Source: Candidatus Binatia bacterium (lineage in GTDB: Bacteria; Desulfobacterota; Binatia; UBA9968; JAJDTQ01). From it: a stretch of DNA of 64,000 nt. A program made the position numbers and the translations under genes. Location of the stretch: positions 16,128 to 80,127 of the forward strand of contig JAJEAI010000111.1 in the NCBI GenBank assembly GCA_022824205.1, written 5' to 3'. Below, one piece after another: positions 34,370 to 43,518 of the stretch; the first letter of the stretch is position 1, and each line of letters begins with the position of its first letter. The notes beneath the pieces were generated by a model. That model saw only the letters and a list, made by a program, of their open reading frames with translations, was not told the DNA's origin and did not search any database.

Positions 34370-35374
34370 ATGAAACGCCTGTCCATCGCGCTTGCGATCT
34401 TCTTGCTGTCCATGGCCGCCGCCGGCAGCGCGTCGGCCGCCGACAAGGTCAAGTTCGCCCTCGACTGGATCCCCTACGGCAAGCACGCCATGTTCTATGC
34501 CAGCATCGACCAGGGGTTCTGGAAGGACGCGGGCCTCGATGTCCAGATGACCCGCGGCTTCGGCTCCGGCGACACCGTGAAGCGCGTGGCCTCCGGCACC
34601 GAGGACTTCGGCTTCGCGTCGGTGGGCAACATGATCGCGGCCAGGTCGCGGGGGGCCGATCTCAAGATGGTCGGCATGATCCACGACAAGACCCTGGAGA
34701 CCGTGGCGACGCTGGCGGCCAACAAGATCACCAAGCCGTCCGACCTCGAGGGGAAACGCATCGGCTCCCCCGAGGCCAACGCCTCGCGGGTCATCTTCCC
34801 GGCCTTCGCCAACATCAACAAGTTCGACCACAAGAAGGTCACCTGGGTCAACATGACCGTGCCCGCCACCACCCCGAGCCTCATGGCCGGCCGGGTGGAC
34901 GCCATCCTGATCTTCTTCACCGAGAAGCCGACGGTGGACGCGGCCTCGGCCAAGGTGGGCAAGAAGCCGTACTACATGCTCTACGCCGACTACGGCATGG
35001 CCACCTACGGCAACGGCCTGCTCGTGTCCGAGAAGACCCTCAAGGACAAGCCGGACCTGGTGAAGCGGTTCCTGGCCGCCACCTACAAGGGCATTGCCTG
35101 GTCGGTGGAGAACCCGCAGAAGGCCGTGGACATCTTCATCAAGCACAACCCGGCCATCAGTCCGGACCTGGCGCGGAAGCACTTCGACATCGCGGTGGAT
35201 TCGCTGCTCTCCAAGAACGCCCTCAAGGAAGGCATCGGCCACATGACGGAGCCGCGCATGGTGTTCACCAACGACCTGATCACCACGCACATGAAGCTGC
35301 CGAAAAAGACCGCGGTGGAGGCGGTGTACACCAACGCGTATCTGCCGAAGCTCTTCCCCAAGCGGGCCAAATAG
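34370..35374 (+). CDS. ABC transporter substrate-binding protein, NMT1/THI5-like
   Basis: Signal peptide MKRLSIALAIFLLSMAAAGSASA then DKVKFALDWIPYGKHAMFYASIDQGFWKDAGLDVQMTRGFGSGDT. Confidence 0.93.
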   Translation: MKRLSIALAIFLLSMAAAGSASAADKVKFALDWIPYGKHAMFYASIDQGFWKDAGLDVQMTRGFGSGDTVKRVASGTEDFGFASVGNMIAARSRGADLKMVGMIHDKTLETVATLAANKITKPSDLEGKRIGSPEANASRVIFPAFANINKFDHKKVTWVNMTVPATTPSLMAGRVDAILIFFTEKPTVDAASAKVGKKPYYMLYADYGMATYGNGLLVSEKTLKDKPDLVKRFLAATYKGIAWSVENPQKAVDIFIKHNPAISPDLARKHFDIAVDSLLSKNALKEGIGHMTEPRMVFTNDLITTHMKLPKKTAVEAVYTNAYLPKLFPKRAK

Positions 35375-35492
35375 CCGGGAAGGGCATGGCCCGCCGGGCG
35401 TTGACGCACCAACGCTCCGAGCGTCGTTCCCGCCGTCGAGGAGGCCGTGTCGAAACGCCGCAAGAGGTGGAGTGGCACGGCCTCCCCGTATT

Positions 35493-35618
35493 GTCATTCC
35501 CGCGGAACAGGCTGTGTCAAAACTCGCTACGCGGAGGCGTTACGAATACGTCATTCCCGCGAAAGCGGGAATCCAGGCGCATCTCCACCCCTGGATTCCC
35601 GCTTCCGCGGGAATGACG
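35493..35618. repeat. Composite palindromic repeat
   Basis: GTCATTCCCGCGGAACAGGCTGTGTCAAAACTCG...GTCATTCCCGCGAAAGCGGGAATCCAGG...CCTGGATTCCCGCTTCCGCGGGAATGACG. Confidence 0.87.
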
Positions 35619-35652
35619 GTTCGGGGCATTGACGCCCTGGAAGGACATGAGA

Positions 35653-36735
35653 ATGAGTGAACAGTTCGTCAGCAACCAGGAACTCATCGTACAGGCGCGG
35701 CGCAACCTGCCCCAGCCCGTGTGGGACTACCTGAGCGGCGGCAGCGAGTCGGAGACCACCATGCGCCGCAACCGCCTGGCCCTGGACTCGCTGGCCTTCC
35801 GCCCTCGGGTGCTCGTGGACGTCTCCGAGGTGGACACCTCCACCACCGTGCTCGGCCACAAGCTGCGCATCCCGGTCATGCTGGCGCCCATCGGGTCGCT
35901 CCAGCAGATCACGCCGGAGGGCGCCGTGGCCGCAGCCAAGGCCGCCAACGAGTTCGGCACCGTCAACTTCGTGAGCTCCGTGACCCAGCCCGAGCTCGAA
36001 GAGACGGCCGCCGCGACCCCGTCGGACAAGATCTTCCAGCTCTACATCCGGGGCGGCCTGGACTGGGTCGAAAAGATCCTGGCCCGGGTCAAGCAGTCCG
36101 GCTACAAGGCCCTGTGCCTGACCGTGGATTCGGCACACTACAGCAACCGGGAACGCCAACTCATGAACCGCTGGCTGCCGCCCAGCAAGCGGCGCGAGGC
36201 TGCCAACCAGGACCGCCTGTGGCAGGCCAGGCTCACCTGGGACACCATGGACGCCATCAAGGAGATCGGTGGGATGCCCTTTATCCTCAAGGGCGTGGCC
36301 ACCGCCGAGGACGCCGCCATGGCCGTGGAGCACGGCGTGGACGTCATCTACGTCTCCAACCACGGCGGGCGCCAGCTCGACCACGGTCAGGGGACCATGG
36401 ATACGCTCCCGGAGATCGTCCAGGCCGTGGGCGGCAAGGCCGAGATCGTCATCGACGGCGGCTTTCTGCGGGGCACGGACGTGCTCAAGGCCGTGGCCTT
36501 GGGCGCCAAGGCCGTGACCATCGGCAAGCTCCAGGGCTGGGCCCTGGGCGCGGGCGGTCACGAAGGTCTCGTGCGCGCCCTGCAACTCCTGGAGAACGAG
36601 ATCATCATCGCCATGGGCCTCATCGGCGTCACCCGGATCGACCAGCTCGGCCCGTGCCACGTGTGCAAGGCACCCCCTGCCGCGCTGCCGCACGAGATGA
36701 GCACCTTCGTCAACCTGCCGCAGCGGCTGCTGTAG
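35653..36735 (+). CDS. FMN-dependent alpha-hydroxy-acid dehydrogenase/oxidase
   Basis: LDSLAFRPRVLVDVSEVDTSTTVLGHKLRIPVMLAPIGS; VIYVSNHGGRQLDHGQGTMDTLPEIV; IDGGFLRGTDVLKAVALGAKAVTIGK. Confidence 0.93.
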   Translation: MSEQFVSNQELIVQARRNLPQPVWDYLSGGSESETTMRRNRLALDSLAFRPRVLVDVSEVDTSTTVLGHKLRIPVMLAPIGSLQQITPEGAVAAAKAANEFGTVNFVSSVTQPELEETAAATPSDKIFQLYIRGGLDWVEKILARVKQSGYKALCLTVDSAHYSNRERQLMNRWLPPSKRREAANQDRLWQARLTWDTMDAIKEIGGMPFILKGVATAEDAAMAVEHGVDVIYVSNHGGRQLDHGQGTMDTLPEIVQAVGGKAEIVIDGGFLRGTDVLKAVALGAKAVTIGKLQGWALGAGGHEGLVRALQLLENEIIIAMGLIGVTRIDQLGPCHVCKAPPAALPHEMSTFVNLPQRLL

Positions 36736-36763
36736 GCGAGTCGACCGTCAGACGCTACAAATA

Positions 36764-36917
36764 GTCATTCCCGCGGAACAGGGTGTGCCAAAACTCGTGA
36801 GGCACCCACGTTACAGAACGTCATTCCCGCGGAAGCGGGAATCCAGGGGTTGGGAGGGGCCAACGGCCGTATTCCCCACGCCACCGCCCATGGATTCCCG
36901 CTTCCGCGGGAATGACG
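36764..36917. repeat. Composite palindromic repeat, full-length form
   Basis: GTCATTCCCGCGGAACAGGGTGTGCCAAAACTCGTGAGGCACCCACGTTACAGAACGTCATTCCCGCGGAAGCGGGAATCCAGG...ATTCCCGCTTCCGCGGGAATGACG. Confidence 0.88.
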
Positions 36918-36953
36918 TCTCCGGGGGCTCGAGTCTATCCGGGGCCTTCCAAT

Positions 36954-38378
36954 CTAGGTCTTCCTTCCCGCGCCGCCCCGCAGCACCGAGCACGCCACCC
37001 CCAACAGGCCGATGCCCGTGGCGACGAGGAAGGTGTCCTGCAGCGCGGCCACGAAGTGGGCCGTGTCCTCGGCCGCGGGCAGTGCGTCCGCGATGCCCGA
37101 GTGCATGCGGAAGGCCAGGGTCATCAGAAAGTTCCCCACCGTGATCCCGAACACGTTCCCCAGGCCGAACATGGTGTAGAGCGTGCCCGTGGCCACGCCC
37201 CGATGCTCCAACGGCACCGAAGCGATCAGCGCCGTGTGGTTGGCGGGGAAGAAGAGGGCGGTGCCCAGTCCCCCGAGTGCCAGCACCAGCGTCGGCAGCG
37301 CCCAGTGGGAATCCGGTTCGAAATAGACCCCCAGCACGCAGGACAGCGCGAAGAGCACCGCCCCGGCGGTGGCGGGGATGCGCGGCCCCACCTTGTCGGA
37401 GATGACGCCGCCCACCGGCGACAGCGTGGTGGCGAAGATCGGCGCGCTGAGGAACAGGACGCCCATGAAAGACGGGCTCAAACGCAGCACGTCCTGGAGG
37501 TAGAACGGTAGCAGGTACACGGTGAGGGTCATGACGATGGAGACCAGCAGCAGCGTCGCCGTGCTGAAGGCGAACATGCGGATGCGGAACAGCGCCAGAC
37601 TCAGGATGGGGCTCGGGGTGCGGCTCTCGCGCCACAGGAAGCCTGCGCCGAACGCGGCGAAACCGGCCACCGCGGCGACGCGCCAGGCCGGAGTGAGCCA
37701 CTCCATGAACTGGCGGTCGAGGATGCCCATGAGCGCCAGGGTCGTGCCCACCAGGAGGACGGCGCCGAGATAGTCGATGGCGGAGCGTTCGGCGCGCGCC
37801 GCGCCCGCGTCGGGGTTGTCCCGGCGCCGCTGGTACGTGAGTCCCAGGGCGGCGGCGGCGACGCCCAGGGGGACGAGAAAGAAAAAGGCCGCACGCCAGT
37901 GGACGTACTCGATGATGAACCCGCCGAGCCCCGGACCGAGCAGAAAGCCGCCGTGGTGCGCCGTGGTCATGAGGCCTTGTGCGCGGCCATGAGTCTCCTC
38001 CGACGACGCGTCCATGGCCAGTGCGCGGCCCTGGGCCTGGATCATGGCAGCGCCGATGCCCTGGAGCGCGCGATAGACGATGAGTTGGGCGATATCGCCG
38101 GCAACGCCGCACAGGAACGAGCTTGCGGTGAACAGCACGATCCCCCAGATGTAGACGCTCAGGCGTCCGTAGACGTCACCCACGCGCCCGAACACCAGCG
38201 ACAGGGCGGCGGTGGCAAGCTGGTAGGAGATGAACGCCCAGGAGATGCCGATCATGTCGGTATGCAGGCCCGTGGCGATGGACGGCAGCGAGATGGCGAA
38301 GATGCGGCTGGCGGTGCCCGTGGTGAAGGTGACCAGCAAGGCGGTGCCCAGCAGCAGGGCGTTGGCGCGTGATGTCAT
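36954..38378 (-). CDS. MFS transporter (DHA2/EmrB-like drug efflux)
   Basis: 474 aa, about 14 hydrophobic segments; VFGRVGDVYGRLSVYIWGIVLF and YRALQGIGAAMIQAQGRAL. Confidence 0.9.
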   Translation of the reverse strand: MTSRANALLLGTALLVTFTTGTASRIFAISLPSIATGLHTDMIGISWAFISYQLATAALSLVFGRVGDVYGRLSVYIWGIVLFTASSFLCGVAGDIAQLIVYRALQGIGAAMIQAQGRALAMDASSEETHGRAQGLMTTAHHGGFLLGPGLGGFIIEYVHWRAAFFFLVPLGVAAAALGLTYQRRRDNPDAGAARAERSAIDYLGAVLLVGTTLALMGILDRQFMEWLTPAWRVAAVAGFAAFGAGFLWRESRTPSPILSLALFRIRMFAFSTATLLLVSIVMTLTVYLLPFYLQDVLRLSPSFMGVLFLSAPIFATTLSPVGGVISDKVGPRIPATAGAVLFALSCVLGVYFEPDSHWALPTLVLALGGLGTALFFPANHTALIASVPLEHRGVATGTLYTMFGLGNVFGITVGNFLMTLAFRMHSGIADALPAAEDTAHFVAALQDTFLVATGIGLLGVACSVLRGGAGRKT

Positions 38379-38513
38379 CTTGAATCGGTGGCGGGTCGTA
38401 AAGTAAGAAGTTGAAGTAAGAAGTTAGGTAACAGATTGAGGGATGCCGCGGTAGGAGTCTGGAAGCGTCGTCTCTTGAATCCGCTGGCCATCGAGTCCTC
38501 TGAGAGAAACGGA

Positions 38514-41459
38514 ATGAGGAAGAGGTTTCCGCCCGTGGGTTTTCTCCCCCGGTTCCTGATCGCGTGCGCCGCCATGGCCGTGACGGGGTTTGCCGTGCTT
38601 CCGGGCTCGGGTCAGGCGCCCCCCGGGGCCGAGGCGCTTCGAGCGGCGGACCCTTCCGGCGCCACCGAGCCCTCACGGGTGACGGCGCCGCCACAGGCGA
38701 CGGCCTCCCCTCGGACGACCGCAACGACGCCCACGGACGCTCCCGCGCCGGCGGCCGAACCGCACCCGGGCTCCGCTCCGGACGCCGTGGTGAACATCGA
38801 CTTCGACGAGGCCATGGTCGAGGACCGTATCGGCTTCATCCAGCGGCGCCTCACGGAAAGCCGGTCGCGGGTCGAAAGCCTCCTCGGCACCATCGAGCTC
38901 GGGGTGTTGAAGGTCCAGAAGAAGACCCTTGCCTTCCGCCGGGAGTTGGAGAGCCTGCGGGCCGAGCTTACGGAGCAGGAGCGGCTCACCGCCCAGGACA
39001 TGCGCAACAAGGAGCGGCTCGTAGACCTGGTGGAACGGTACGGGGCGGGCGACTGGGTGGCGCGCCACATCAAGGTGGAACTCGAAAGGTTCCGCCATCG
39101 GGGACAGCGTACCGTCGCCGCACCCACCGACGAAGAGTCGTTGCGCCGGCGGCTCCGGGAGTACCGGCAGGCGCTGTTCGAGCTGGGCACCCTGCTGTTC
39201 CGCGTGGATGCCGACGCCCGGGATTATGCCCGCGCCCTGGGCGCCGAGAAGCCGTCGGCGCGTGAGAGCGCGGAACTGGACAGGATACTCGGAGAGCGCA
39301 AGACCGCACTCCAGGCCCAGGAGCGGGTGCTGGATGCCCTGGCGGAGTACGCAACCCGTTTGGCGGACCTCAAGCGCGAGCGCGAGAACGAGCTCGAGAG
39401 CCTCTACACCCTGGTCCTGGACAGGATGCTGTGGCTCCGAAACCGGGAGCCCCTGGGGCTGTTCCCGCCCAACTGGGCGCTTCTCGGGCAGGCGATCGAC
39501 GGCGCCGTGGCGCTGTCCGGGCGCGTCTACGGGTTGTTCCAACTGGAACGGCGGATGGCCTACAGTCGTTTCTCGGCGGCATGGTCGCCGTGGGCCGCGG
39601 CCGTGCTGGTCTTCGGCCTGGCGCCGTGGCTCGCCCTGAGGGCCGGACGTTTCTTGCGGGGGAGGTTGGACGATCACAGGGCGCGGGGGAGCGACGCGCC
39701 CGCCTATCGCGGGGCGCTGCTGCTGGCGCTCCAGACCGCGGTTTGGCCGGTCTACATCGTGCTGGTCACGACGGCGCTGCCGCAGTTCGGCCTGTCCCAC
39801 AACGATTCCCTCGGGCCGGTGGTGGTCGAGGCATTGCAGCTCACCGCGCTGGTTCTCTGGATCGCGCTGTTCGGCGCGGCGGTCTTTGCTCCGGGCGGAC
39901 ACGGCCAGCGGCGCTGGGGGTTGACCCCGGAGGCGGGCGGCGTGCTTCGCGGAGGGGTGGCGGCAGGGTGCGTGGCCGCGTTGGTCCTGTTGATCCCGCG
40001 GTACATCCTGTTGAACGCTCCAGGCGACGACGTAGCCGCCAGCCTGGCCCTGGCGCGCCTTCTCATGATCGCCTTCGCCCTCCTGGTGCTCTTCCTGGCG
40101 GCGGTGGGATGCAGCCGGCGACGCCCCCTCATGCAGGCGGTCCTCGGGCAAAGCCGCGCGCAGGAGGGGTTCCTGTGGTCGGTGTGGCCCCTGGTCCATC
40201 TCCTGGTCGTCGCAGTCCTCGCCGGCACCATCGCGCTGAACCTGATGGGCTATCAGTACGCTTCGCAGTTCCTCTGGCAGAGGATCATGGGGTCCGGGCT
40301 GCTGGTGTTGGCGGCGTGCATCCTCTCCTTCTATCTCAAGAGCGGAGTGCGCGCGGTGTGGAGGGGTGTCTCCGCCGGACGGACGGGCGCGGACTCGGAG
40401 GGCGGCGCGGTTGGCGCCGGCCTCCGAGCCCCGTTGCGCGTGCTCGTGGACCTGCCGCTCGCCATCCTGGGCGCGGTGGCGTTGCTGGAGGTCTGGGGCT
40501 TCTCCGTGCTGGAATTCCTGCGCACGCCGGCGGGCGAGACCGTGCTGGTGCGGACCACTCTGATCGCGCTGGTGATCGTGGCGGGGATCGCGCTCGTGAG
40601 GCTGAGCAACGCCGCGGTGCTCTCCATCCTGCGACCGCGGGTCCTGGATCGGGTGGGCAGCCGGGAAGCCGGACGCAAGCTTCAGACCCTGGGGCCGCTG
40701 GCGCAGACTTCGGTCAAGCTGTTGGTGGTGCTCGTGGGCGCGCTGCTGATCCTGCAACTCGTGGGCGTCGAGACCGGCCCGCTCCTGGCGGGCGTCGGCA
40801 TCTTCGGTCTGGCCGTGGGCTTCGCCGCCCAGTCGCTCATCAAGGACATCATCAACGGGCTGTTCATCCTCACGGAGGGCAGCGTGGGCGCCGGCGACGT
40901 CGTGGACGTGGGCGGCGTCACCGGCGTGGTGGAGAAGGTCACCCTGCGTTCGGTGCGCATTCGCGATCTGAGCGGCAACGTGCACTTCGTGCCCAACAGC
41001 ACCATCGAGCACGTGGAGAACATGACCAAGGACTTCTCCCGCTACCTGCTGGACGTGGGCGTGGGATACCGCGAGGACACCGACGAGGTGGTGGCAGTGA
41101 TGCGGGAGGTGGACGAGTCCATGCGCCAGGACCCGCAGTTCCGCTGGGACATGCTGGAGCCCATCGAGATCATGGGTGTCGACCGCTTCGAGGACTCCGC
41201 GGTGATCGTGCGCGCCCGGCTGAAGACCCGGCCGATCCAGCAGTGGCGCATCGGTCGCGAGTACAACCGGCGCCTCAAGAAGGCGTTCGACGAGCGCGGC
41301 ATCGAGATCCCGTTCCCCCACCGCACCATCTATTGGGGCGAAACCAAGCAGGGCCAGTTGCCGCTCCAGGTGCAAGCCAAGCCGGGCGCCAAGGCGGCGG
41401 ACCCGGCCGCTCCGGAAGTCCCGGGAACGGAAGGCAAACAAACGAAAGAAGAGGAGTAG
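38514..41459 (+). CDS. Mechanosensitive ion channel, large MscS/MscK-like
   Basis: Periplasmic coiled-coil N-term, multiple TM helices, MscS pore/beta domain GVGIFGLAVGFAAQSLIKDIINGLFILTEGSVGAGDVVDVGGVTGVVEKVTLRSVRIRDLSGNVHFVPNSTI. Confidence 0.93.
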   Translation: MRKRFPPVGFLPRFLIACAAMAVTGFAVLPGSGQAPPGAEALRAADPSGATEPSRVTAPPQATASPRTTATTPTDAPAPAAEPHPGSAPDAVVNIDFDEAMVEDRIGFIQRRLTESRSRVESLLGTIELGVLKVQKKTLAFRRELESLRAELTEQERLTAQDMRNKERLVDLVERYGAGDWVARHIKVELERFRHRGQRTVAAPTDEESLRRRLREYRQALFELGTLLFRVDADARDYARALGAEKPSARESAELDRILGERKTALQAQERVLDALAEYATRLADLKRERENELESLYTLVLDRMLWLRNREPLGLFPPNWALLGQAIDGAVALSGRVYGLFQLERRMAYSRFSAAWSPWAAAVLVFGLAPWLALRAGRFLRGRLDDHRARGSDAPAYRGALLLALQTAVWPVYIVLVTTALPQFGLSHNDSLGPVVVEALQLTALVLWIALFGAAVFAPGGHGQRRWGLTPEAGGVLRGGVAAGCVAALVLLIPRYILLNAPGDDVAASLALARLLMIAFALLVLFLAAVGCSRRRPLMQAVLGQSRAQEGFLWSVWPLVHLLVVAVLAGTIALNLMGYQYASQFLWQRIMGSGLLVLAACILSFYLKSGVRAVWRGVSAGRTGADSEGGAVGAGLRAPLRVLVDLPLAILGAVALLEVWGFSVLEFLRTPAGETVLVRTTLIALVIVAGIALVRLSNAAVLSILRPRVLDRVGSREAGRKLQTLGPLAQTSVKLLVVLVGALLILQLVGVETGPLLAGVGIFGLAVGFAAQSLIKDIINGLFILTEGSVGAGDVVDVGGVTGVVEKVTLRSVRIRDLSGNVHFVPNSTIEHVENMTKDFSRYLLDVGVGYREDTDEVVAVMREVDESMRQDPQFRWDMLEPIEIMGVDRFEDSAVIVRARLKTRPIQQWRIGREYNRRLKKAFDERGIEIPFPHRTIYWGETKQGQLPLQVQAKPGAKAADPAAPEVPGTEGKQTKEEE

Positions 41460-41464
41460 ACTCC

Positions 41465-41902
41465 ATGGCACGAAGCAGCGCGAGACTGAGCCTCGAAAAG
41501 GCCGCGATCATTGTGGACGAAACCCTGGCCGAATCCCGTCGGCTGGAACTCAGGCCCATGGCCGTCGCCGTGCTCGACGACGGCGGCCACCTCAAGGCCT
41601 TCAAGCGCGAGGACGGCGCCAGCATCCTGCGCCCGCAGATTGCCATCGGCAAGGCATGGGGCGCCCTGGGCATGGGCGGCTCCAGCCGTTCCATCGCCGA
41701 CCGCCTCAACGAGCGCCCCACCTTCCTCGCCGCCCTCACCGCACTGGCCGACGGCAAGGTCGTCCCCGCCGCCGGCGGCCTCCTGATCCGCGACGGCGAG
41801 GACGTGGTCGGCGCCGTGGGCGTCAGCGGCGGCACCTCCGACGAAGACGAGGACATCGCCCGGGTGGGGGTGGCCGCGGCGGGGCTGGAGTGCTTCGACT
41901 GA
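41465..41902 (+). CDS. GlcG/HbpS-family heme-binding-like protein
   Basis: ELRPMAVAVLDDGGHLKAFKREDGASILRPQIAIGKAWGALGMGGSSR...GGLLIRDGEDVVGAVGVSGGTSDEDEDIA. Confidence 0.92.
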   Translation: MARSSARLSLEKAAIIVDETLAESRRLELRPMAVAVLDDGGHLKAFKREDGASILRPQIAIGKAWGALGMGGSSRSIADRLNERPTFLAALTALADGKVVPAAGGLLIRDGEDVVGAVGVSGGTSDEDEDIARVGVAAAGLECFD

Positions 41903-42118
41903 GGTCGGAATGAGAGTGTCAAGAAACAAACGTCAGTGCTCTTGGCCGACTACACGATTCCTGTGGGCATTGGTGCGAGCAACGAGGATTATGGACTGCA
42001 CATGATTGCGGTGTGGAACTTAGGCTGAATTTGGGGAGGAAGTTTGCGACCGGAACGGTACAATATCCTGGTCAACAAATCGGTATCCGCTTGTCTAGCG
42101 GCCCTTGAAGTGGGACGC

Positions 42119-42172
42119 TTGAGGTGAGGCTGGGTTTAGCTGTATAGTTACAAGGTAACACAAAGGAGGTAT
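42119..42172 (+). promoter_or_regulatory. Candidate promoter/operator/RBS of the PIN-toxin operon
   Basis: TTGAGG (42119-42124) - 18 nt - TATAGT (42143-42148); palindrome GTTAC-AAG-GTAAC (42147-42159) overlapping the -10; strong SD AAAGGAGGT before ATG 42176. Confidence 0.5.
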
Positions 42173-42175
42173 TCG

Positions 42176-42760
42176 ATGCCGGTCATCCGTATCTCGAGTG
42201 AAACTATGGAACGGCTGAAGAAGTGGGCGGAGCCACTTGAAGATACGACGGAATCAGCCTTCGTTAAGGTACTCAATGCTGCGGAACAGACGTTGGCCGC
42301 ACCGCGTAGCGTCCCAACTCGGCAAAAGGCTGAACCTGTTCGGCCGTCTCCCCGCGGCAGGTCGCAGGACAAACTGCCGGAGAAAGAGTTCCGGCGGCCG
42401 TTGATGGAGATCCTGTACGCGTCAGGCGGGAAGGCGCGAGTGGAGGAACTGCGCCCTATCTTGAAGGAGCGGCTTGAGCCACGCTTGCGGTCCGCCGACT
42501 ACGAGCCTGTCTCGACCGGTGATCCGAGATGGTGGAATGCGGCTTGTTGGGCCAGAAACGGCTTGAGAAGGGATGGCCATCTGCGGGACGATTCACCTCG
42601 AGGTCTATGGGAACTTTCCGAGAAGGGGAGGCGTCAAGTCGAAGCTTGGCTGTCGGAGGTGCCGGAGAACTTCATCCACCACCTGCTGGCCATGCCCAAT
42701 GGCGGCGAAGACAGTGATTTTGACACTCCACGCACCGGCCCGCGCCAAGTTGAGATATGA
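42176..42760 (+). CDS. Putative antitoxin with SeqA-like N-terminal segment and Mrr_N-like winged-helix domain
   Basis: N-term MPVIRISSETMERLKKWAEPLEDTTESAFVKVLN; C-term EFRRPLMEILYASGGKARVEELRPILKERLEPRL...PRWWNAACWARNGLRRDGHLRDDSPRGLWELSEKGRRQVEAWL resembles Mrr_N winged helix; overlaps PIN gene by 4 bp (ATGA). Confidence 0.7.
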   Translation: MPVIRISSETMERLKKWAEPLEDTTESAFVKVLNAAEQTLAAPRSVPTRQKAEPVRPSPRGRSQDKLPEKEFRRPLMEILYASGGKARVEELRPILKERLEPRLRSADYEPVSTGDPRWWNAACWARNGLRRDGHLRDDSPRGLWELSEKGRRQVEAWLSEVPENFIHHLLAMPNGGEDSDFDTPRTGPRQVEI

Positions 42761-43182
42761 GCTATCTCGTCGACACGAATGTGATATCCGAACTCCGGAA
42801 GCGCCAGCGGGCCAATCCACTCGTAGTCGATTGGTTCCGGAACCACGAGCCAAAGGAAATTTATCTGAGTGTCCTGACTCTGGGCGAATTGCGGCGTGGA
42901 ATTGAACGTGTCCGCCGTCGAGACCCCAGGACAGCCATCGCACTCGGACGGTGGGTGGACCATATTCGTCACCGGTTCGCGGATCGTATTCTAGATGTGG
43001 ATCAAGCCATAGCGGATCGTTGGGGTTGCCTCGGTATCCCCGATCCGGTACCGGATATCGATGGGCTCCTCGCGGCCACCGCACTGGAACATGATCTTGT
43101 CGTAGTGACGCGGAACGTGAAGCACATCGTCCCGACGGGTGCCCGGTACGTCAACCCCTTCGAGCAGCACTCGACGCCTTGA
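42757..43182 (+). CDS. PIN-domain ribonuclease toxin (VapC/FitB-like)
   Basis: MSYLVDTNVISELRK...NPLVVDWF...LSVLTLGELRRGIER...PDIDGLLAATALEHDLVVVTRNVKHIVPTGARYVNPF; PIN acidic residues present. Confidence 0.93.
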   Translation: MSYLVDTNVISELRKRQRANPLVVDWFRNHEPKEIYLSVLTLGELRRGIERVRRRDPRTAIALGRWVDHIRHRFADRILDVDQAIADRWGCLGIPDPVPDIDGLLAATALEHDLVVVTRNVKHIVPTGARYVNPFEQHSTP

Positions 43183-43235
43183 GTTGACCGCCAATTCCCT
43201 TCACCTTCGTTCGAACGGCGCAGGAAGGACAGGTC

Positions 43236-43391
43236 ATGCGAGCGGTGGTGCTCACGGGTCACGGTGGCCTGGATCGGTTGTGCTTTCGGGAAGACTGGCC
43301 GAGACCCTGTCCGGGACCGGGCCAAGCCCTCATCCACATCGCCAAGCGCCACGTGGGCAACATTGTAGGGACGATGGCGGATGATTGCTGA
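43236..43391 (+). pseudogene. Truncated zinc-type alcohol dehydrogenase/quinone oxidoreductase N-terminus
   Basis: MRAVVLTGHGGLDRLCFREDWPRPCPGPGQALIHIAKRHVGNIVGTMADDC*; N-terminus of MDR-family proteins, then sequence degrades and stops at 51 aa. Confidence 0.7.
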
Positions 43392-43518
43392 GGCTTCCGG
43401 CCGCGCGTTCCGCGTCAACGTCGACCCTGGACGCTCGGAACTCGATTGTCTATATTGAGTGACTCACCACACAGAGCTGGAGAGTCAATTCACCACATAC
43501 ATTTCAGGAGGCATTTCT

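Noticed and set aside
41925-42030. Short frame SVLLADYTIPVGIGASNEDYGLHMIAVWNLG* as a gene remnant
   Set aside because: Too short and without recognisable motif; could be chance in a non-coding gap.
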